A DNA stretch of 9,323 nucleotides from Acidobacteriota bacterium (GTDB lineage: Bacteria > Acidobacteriota > UBA4820 > DSQY01). Numbering within the stretch: the stretch's first letter is position 1; every line of letters begins with the position of its first letter. This document shows positions 6,816 to 9,323 of this stretch, piece after piece. The stretch covers positions 1-9,323 of the forward strand of contig JAKAJA010000051.1 of assembly GCA_021814085.1 (NCBI GenBank), written 5' to 3'. A program made the translations under genes and the position numbers. Below the pieces are notes generated by a model. The model was not told where the DNA came from, did no database searches, and worked only from the letters and a program-made list of their open reading frames with translations.

Positions 6816-7280
6816 TTACTTCACGGCCACGAGCTCGACTTCGAAGATGAGGGTCGCGTTGGGGGGGATGACGCCGGGGAAGCCGCGTTCGCCGTAGGCC
6901 AGTTGCGGAGGGATGGTGAGCTTGCGCTTGCCGCCCACCTTCATGGTCGAAATCCCCTCGTCCCAGCCTTTGATGACCTGCCCGACGCCCAGCTTGAAAT
7001 CGAGGGGCGTGCCGCGGTCCACGGAGCTGTCGAACTTGGTGCCATCCGTGAGGGTCCCCGTGTAGTGGACGGAGACGGTCTGGCCGGCCTGGGGCTGGGC
7101 ACCGGTCCCCACCTTCTCATCCACGTACTTGAGGCCCGAGGGGGTGACCACCTCCTTGGCCGCGGCGGTCGCGGGAGTCGAAGTGGGTTTGGTGGTGTGA
7201 GCGGGAGCCGGTTTGGCGCTCTGGGCCAGGAGGGCAACGGCCCCCCCGAGTACGGCGGCGACTAGGACGGTCTTCAGCAT
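6816..7280 (-). CDS. exported FKBP-type peptidyl-prolyl isomerase
   Basis: A 154-residue prolyl cis-trans isomerase that probably assists folding of periplasmic proteins. The start is ATG 7280-7278 with AAAGGA 6 nt upstream and gives a Sec signal (MLKTVLVAAVLGGAVALLAQS); the frame extends upstream to 7415 but that part is repeat-derived and not credible. A Pro/Thr/Ala-rich linker (about 22-42) precedes one complete FKBP domain (about 46-154). Ligand-pocket residues are in place: Tyr in VHYTG, Phe-Asp in KFDSS, Phe in LDFKLG, Val-Ile and Trp in GQVIKGWDEG, Tyr in LAYGERG and Phe in LIFEVEL, so it should be active. The N-terminal dimerisation domain of FkpA/Mip is absent; this is the short, single-domain form. 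It is the last gene of the leftward series and ends at a strong terminator. Confidence 0.93.
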   Translation of the reverse strand: MLKTVLVAAVLGGAVALLAQSAKPAPAHTTKPTSTPATAAAKEVVTPSGLKYVDEKVGTGAQPQAGQTVSVHYTGTLTDGTKFDSSVDRGTPLDFKLGVGQVIKGWDEGISTMKVGGKRKLTIPPQLAYGERGFPGVIPPNATLIFEVELVAVK

Positions 7281-7373
7281 GGCGTGTCCTTTCTCAAAAA
7301 GGCGAAGGTTGACGTTTGCGGGAACGGATTTGGCTTTCACCTGTGGCGTCACACGAAGCATCGCAAGCCTTCG

Positions 7374-7431
7374 CGTCTCGCGTCTTACGTCTTGCGCATC
7401 CTCCTCACTCCTCACTCCTCACTCCTCACTC
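7374..7431. repeat. composite heptamer tandem repeats (CGTCTYR x3, CTCACTC x4)
   Basis: Two heptamer families sit side by side. Three degenerate units CGTCTCG, CGTCTTA, CGTCTTG fill 7374-7394, and four perfect CTCACTC units fill 7404-7431. A short inverted pair CGCAAG (7362-7367)/CTTGCG (7391-7396) flanks the first set. The second set runs into the CDF gene and supplies its stop codon. Such heptamer arrays resemble the STRR elements of cyanobacterial genomes; no spacers or long repeat units exist, so this is not CRISPR. Confidence 0.85.
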
Positions 7432-8335
7432 CAGAACCCTCCATCGGCGCCCCGCATTCCCGTCCCTCGCCGCACCCGTTCACCTCCGCTTCCAAGGTGG
7501 AGTGCTCGATGGACCAGGTGTCGTGGAGGAACGCCTTGATCCGCCCGAAGATCTCCTCGCTGGCCGCGATGCTCATTTCGGGCAGGGAGACGTGGGCCGT
7601 GAGGACGCGCTGCCCCGGTCCCACCTCCCAGACGTGAACGTGGTGCAATCGGGCAGGCGCGAAGGTCTGGTCCGTGCGCCGGATCAGGTCGGCCAGATCC
7701 AACCCCCTTGGGACGGCCTCCACGAGCATGCCCACCGACTGCCACACGATGGATACGGCGCCGTACAGGACCGCGAACCCCACCACGAGCGAGGCCACGG
7801 GGTCCAGGTAAGGTCCCACCTTGGTGCCTGAGAAAAGGGCGGCGAGGACCACCGCGAGGGAGGCGAGGGAGTCCTGCAGAAGATGAAGGAAAGCGCTCTT
7901 CACGTTCAAATCGTCGTGCCCGTGGCTCCTGAGGAGGAGGACCGATGCAACGTTTGCCAGGAGGGCCCCGGTCGCCACCGTGAGCATGAGGCCAGCCTTT
8001 ACGGGCTCGGGCTGGAGGATCCGGTGGAAGGCCTCCCTCGCGATGAAAGCGGTGACGGCGAAGAGGGCGAGGGCGTTGGCCAGGGCGGCCAGGACCTCCA
8101 GCCGCTTGAGTCCGTACGTGTGGGAGGCGGAAGGCGGGCGGCGGCCCACGACCCTGGCCACGAGGGCGAGGACGAGGGCCACAACGTCGCTCAGGTTGTG
8201 GAGGGCGTCCGCCAGCAGGGCCAGGCTGCCGGAGAGGATCCCGCCGGCCACCTCGCCGGCCGTGATGGCGAGGTTGAGGAGGGCGCTCCACAGGAGCCGG
8301 CGGTCGAGGTCTTTAGCGGCGTGCTCGTGGGACAC
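7412..8335 (-). CDS. CDF-family metal cation efflux transporter (zinc type)
   Basis: A 307-residue cation diffusion facilitator, expected to export Zn and related divalent metals from the cytoplasm in exchange for protons. Six membrane segments can be traced. Metal-site pairs are H46/D50 in helix 2 (DALHNLSD) and H151/D155 in helix 5 (HLLQD), the His-Asp arrangement of zinc-type CzcD/ZitB members. A short loop SHGHDD (137-142) sits between helices 4 and 5. The cytoplasmic ferredoxin-like domain (about 210-287) has HHVHVWEV (231-238) and IEHSTLE (276-282). An unusual tail with C288 and C294 follows, and the last residues (GVRSEE) and the TGA are encoded by the heptamer array. Translation starts at GTG 8335-8333, with GGAG 8 nt upstream, 29 nt after the cupin stop, so the two form an operon. 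Family certain; metal inferred. Confidence 0.93.
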   Translation of the reverse strand: MSHEHAAKDLDRRLLWSALLNLAITAGEVAGGILSGSLALLADALHNLSDVVALVLALVARVVGRRPPSASHTYGLKRLEVLAALANALALFAVTAFIAREAFHRILQPEPVKAGLMLTVATGALLANVASVLLLRSHGHDDLNVKSAFLHLLQDSLASLAVVLAALFSGTKVGPYLDPVASLVVGFAVLYGAVSIVWQSVGMLVEAVPRGLDLADLIRRTDQTFAPARLHHVHVWEVGPGQRVLTAHVSLPEMSIAASEEIFGRIKAFLHDTWSIEHSTLEAEVNGCGEGRECGAPMEGSGVRSEE

Positions 8336-8364
8336 GAAGTCTTCTCCGCGAGGGGCGTGCTTCC

Positions 8365-8844
8365 TCAGAGGTACTTCCTGCGGTCACCGCTGTCCACCTC
8401 GATCTCCACAAGATCCTTAGCCGGCACGGTGTGGAAGGAGAGGACGACCAGCGGTTCGTGGAAGGACTCGAAGGCGTGGGAGGTGTTCTCCGGGATGACG
8501 TAGATGCTCCGGTCCGGGTAGGCCGGGTCGAAAGGCTGGAGTACGGCGGTCCTCCGCCCGATGTGACTCAGCCCCGTGCCCGCCACCACGGCGGTGTGCT
8601 GCACGGAGTTGGGGTGCGTGTGGGCCGGGGGCCGGGTCTGGGGGCGGATGACGAAGGCCCACGCGCTGGCGATGCCCGCGGGAAGGCGGTTCGCGACGAG
8701 GTCCTCGGGGAGGGGCGCCCCGACGAAGGGGGCCTTGCCCTTCATGGCCTCGTCCTCGAGCCGCTGGATCAGGGCGCGGACCTGGCTGGTCTCCTTCCAC
8801 CCGCCCACGAGCTGGGCCAGCTTTGAAATGCGGAATGAGGTCAT
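8365..8844 (-). CDS. small cupin-domain protein
   Basis: A 159-residue cytoplasmic protein with one cupin barrel in its second half. Motif 1 reads PAHTHPNSVQHTAVVAGTG (73-91), offering H75, H77 and H83 as metal ligands, and motif 2 reads YVIPENTSHAFES (115-127) with H123. The N-terminal 50 residues are helical and charged, with no recognised domain. Cupins of this size may be dioxygenases, isomerases or ligand sensors; nothing here fixes the substrate. The ATG at 8844-8842 has GGGAG closely upstream. It lies 29 nt ahead of the CDF gene on the same strand, so a link to metal handling is possible but inferred from position alone. Confidence 0.8.
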   Translation of the reverse strand: MTSFRISKLAQLVGGWKETSQVRALIQRLEDEAMKGKAPFVGAPLPEDLVANRLPAGIASAWAFVIRPQTRPPAHTHPNSVQHTAVVAGTGLSHIGRRTAVLQPFDPAYPDRSIYVIPENTSHAFESFHEPLVVLSFHTVPAKDLVEIEVDSGDRRKYL

Positions 8845-8895
8845 GGATCTCCCGTGCGGGCAAGGGGCGCCGCAGGGGGGAGTGTATAGGAAATG

Positions 8896-8937
8896 GGGGA
8901 CAGGGGACAGGGGATAGAGGGCAGGGGGCAGGAGGCA
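8896..8937. repeat. degenerate heptamer array GGGGRCA, six units
   Basis: Six consecutive 7-base units (GGGGACA, GGGGACA, GGGGATA, GAGGGCA, GGGGGCA, GGAGGCA) and a decayed seventh fill most of the 102-nt gap between the methyltransferase stop and the cupin start. The divergence rises towards the methyltransferase side. A weak TATACA -10-like string (8888-8883 on the minus strand) lies just downstream, so the array occupies the upstream part of any cupin promoter. Confidence 0.85.
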
Positions 8938-8946
8938 GGAGAACCC

Positions 8947-9323
8947 TTAACCTAACGGGTCCTCGCTCGCTCGTTGGCTCGTTGCCTCGTTGACTCGTTG
9001 ACTCTGTCCCTTCCGGCTTCCCTCGTACATCTCGAACTCCAACAGCTTCACCGGCATGGGGCCGTTGAAGAGGGCCACCCGGCGCTTGGGGCGGAGGCCG
9101 ATGGATTTGGCCAGGGCGGGTGTCCCCGTGAGGATGAAGGCCCGCCAGCCGGCACAACGGTTCTTGAGGGCATCCCCGAAGGCCAGATAGAGTCCGGGCA
9201 GATCCTCCCCCTCGCCCACGTGGTCGCCGTAGGGCGGATTCGTGGCGATGAGCCCCCCCGGACCCTTGGGCGGCGAGAACTCCCGTGCGTCCCGCCGCTT
9301 GAACCGGATCCGGTGGTCCATGC
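8947..9323 (-). CDS. RlmL/YpsC-type 23S rRNA guanine-N2 methyltransferase, C-terminal part
   Basis: Only the C-terminal 125 or so residues are in the window; the gene continues past the right edge, and the Met at 9321 is internal. The catalytic motif IV IATNPPYGDHV identifies an amino-methylating SAM-dependent RNA methyltransferase, and the following layout (LYLAFGDALKN..GWRAFILTGTPALAKSIGL..KRRVALFNGPMPVKLLEFEMYE) follows the RlmL N-terminal enzyme, Trm14 and YpsC. These proteins usually carry an N-terminal THUMP domain, here out of view. The protein stops after this domain, so it is not the long RlmKL fusion of enterics. Its last residues (about from QSQRVNEATSQRASEDPLG) are encoded by an octamer repeat array and extend past the normal family end. 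The stop is TAA 8949-8947. Confidence 0.88.
   Translation of the reverse strand, partial: MDHRIRFKRRDAREFSPPKGPGGLIATNPPYGDHVGEGEDLPGLYLAFGDALKNRCAGWRAFILTGTPALAKSIGLRPKRRVALFNGPMPVKLLEFEMYEGSRKGQSQRVNEATSQRASEDPLG
8962..9001. repeat. octamer array CTCGTTGN inside a coding tail
   Basis: Four units CTCGTTGG, CTCGTTGC, CTCGTTGA, CTCGTTGA (8970-9001) follow two CTCG half-units (8962-8969). The period is 8, unlike the heptamers elsewhere in the window. The array lies within the 3' end of the methyltransferase frame; on its coding strand it contains no stop, so it is translated as a polar tail. Confidence 0.85.

Noticed and set aside
7281..7415. 45-residue N-terminal extension of the FKBP gene
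   Set aside because: It is encoded by the heptamer array and spacer, would bury the signal peptide, and the internal ATG at 7280 has a good ribosome-binding site.
7374..9001. possible CRISPR array
   Set aside because: Repeat units are 7-8 bases, directly adjacent and without unique spacers, and no cas gene is present.

Overview
The window comes from a GC-rich bacterial chromosome. The gene content (an MglA-type Ras-like GTPase, a large secreted Asp-box propeller protein, and an Nramp transporter with a DNDAGG first helix) suggests Acidobacteriota or a deltaproteobacterium-like lineage. This placement rests on recalled family patterns, not a search. No phage, integrase, transposase, rRNA, convincing tRNA or CRISPR array is visible.

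Left region (1-1290): the 5' part of an Nramp-superfamily metal transporter on the minus strand, running off the left edge. It is preceded by a strong sigma70-type promoter (TTGACA-17-TATCAT), a leader of about 300 nt and a possible 32-codon upstream ORF. A back-to-back promoter drives the next operon to the right, and a perfect 8-bp inverted repeat lies between the two promoters.

Signalling operon (1291-3730, plus): a stand-alone CheY-like receiver, then one base later a 694-residue protein that fuses a complete MglA-like GTPase to a GAF-like module and a full histidine kinase. This is the most unusual system here. It joins a polarity-type GTPase switch to two-component phosphotransfer, with a candidate receiver partner in the same transcript.

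Secreted protein (3880-6735, plus): a signal peptide, an Asp-box (BNR/sortilin-like) beta-propeller and a Cys-containing C-terminal domain. It has its own candidate promoter and a structured 5' leader. A bidirectional hairpin terminator separates it from the convergent minus-strand genes.

Right region (6816-9323, minus), in transcription order: an RlmL/YpsC-type rRNA methyltransferase (C-terminal part only), a small cupin, a CDF zinc-type efflux transporter and an exported FKBP-type prolyl isomerase. The gaps and gene ends here carry several unrelated 7-8 bp tandem repeat arrays resembling the short tandemly repeated repetitive (STRR) sequences known from cyanobacteria. Two of them encode the C-terminal tails of genes.
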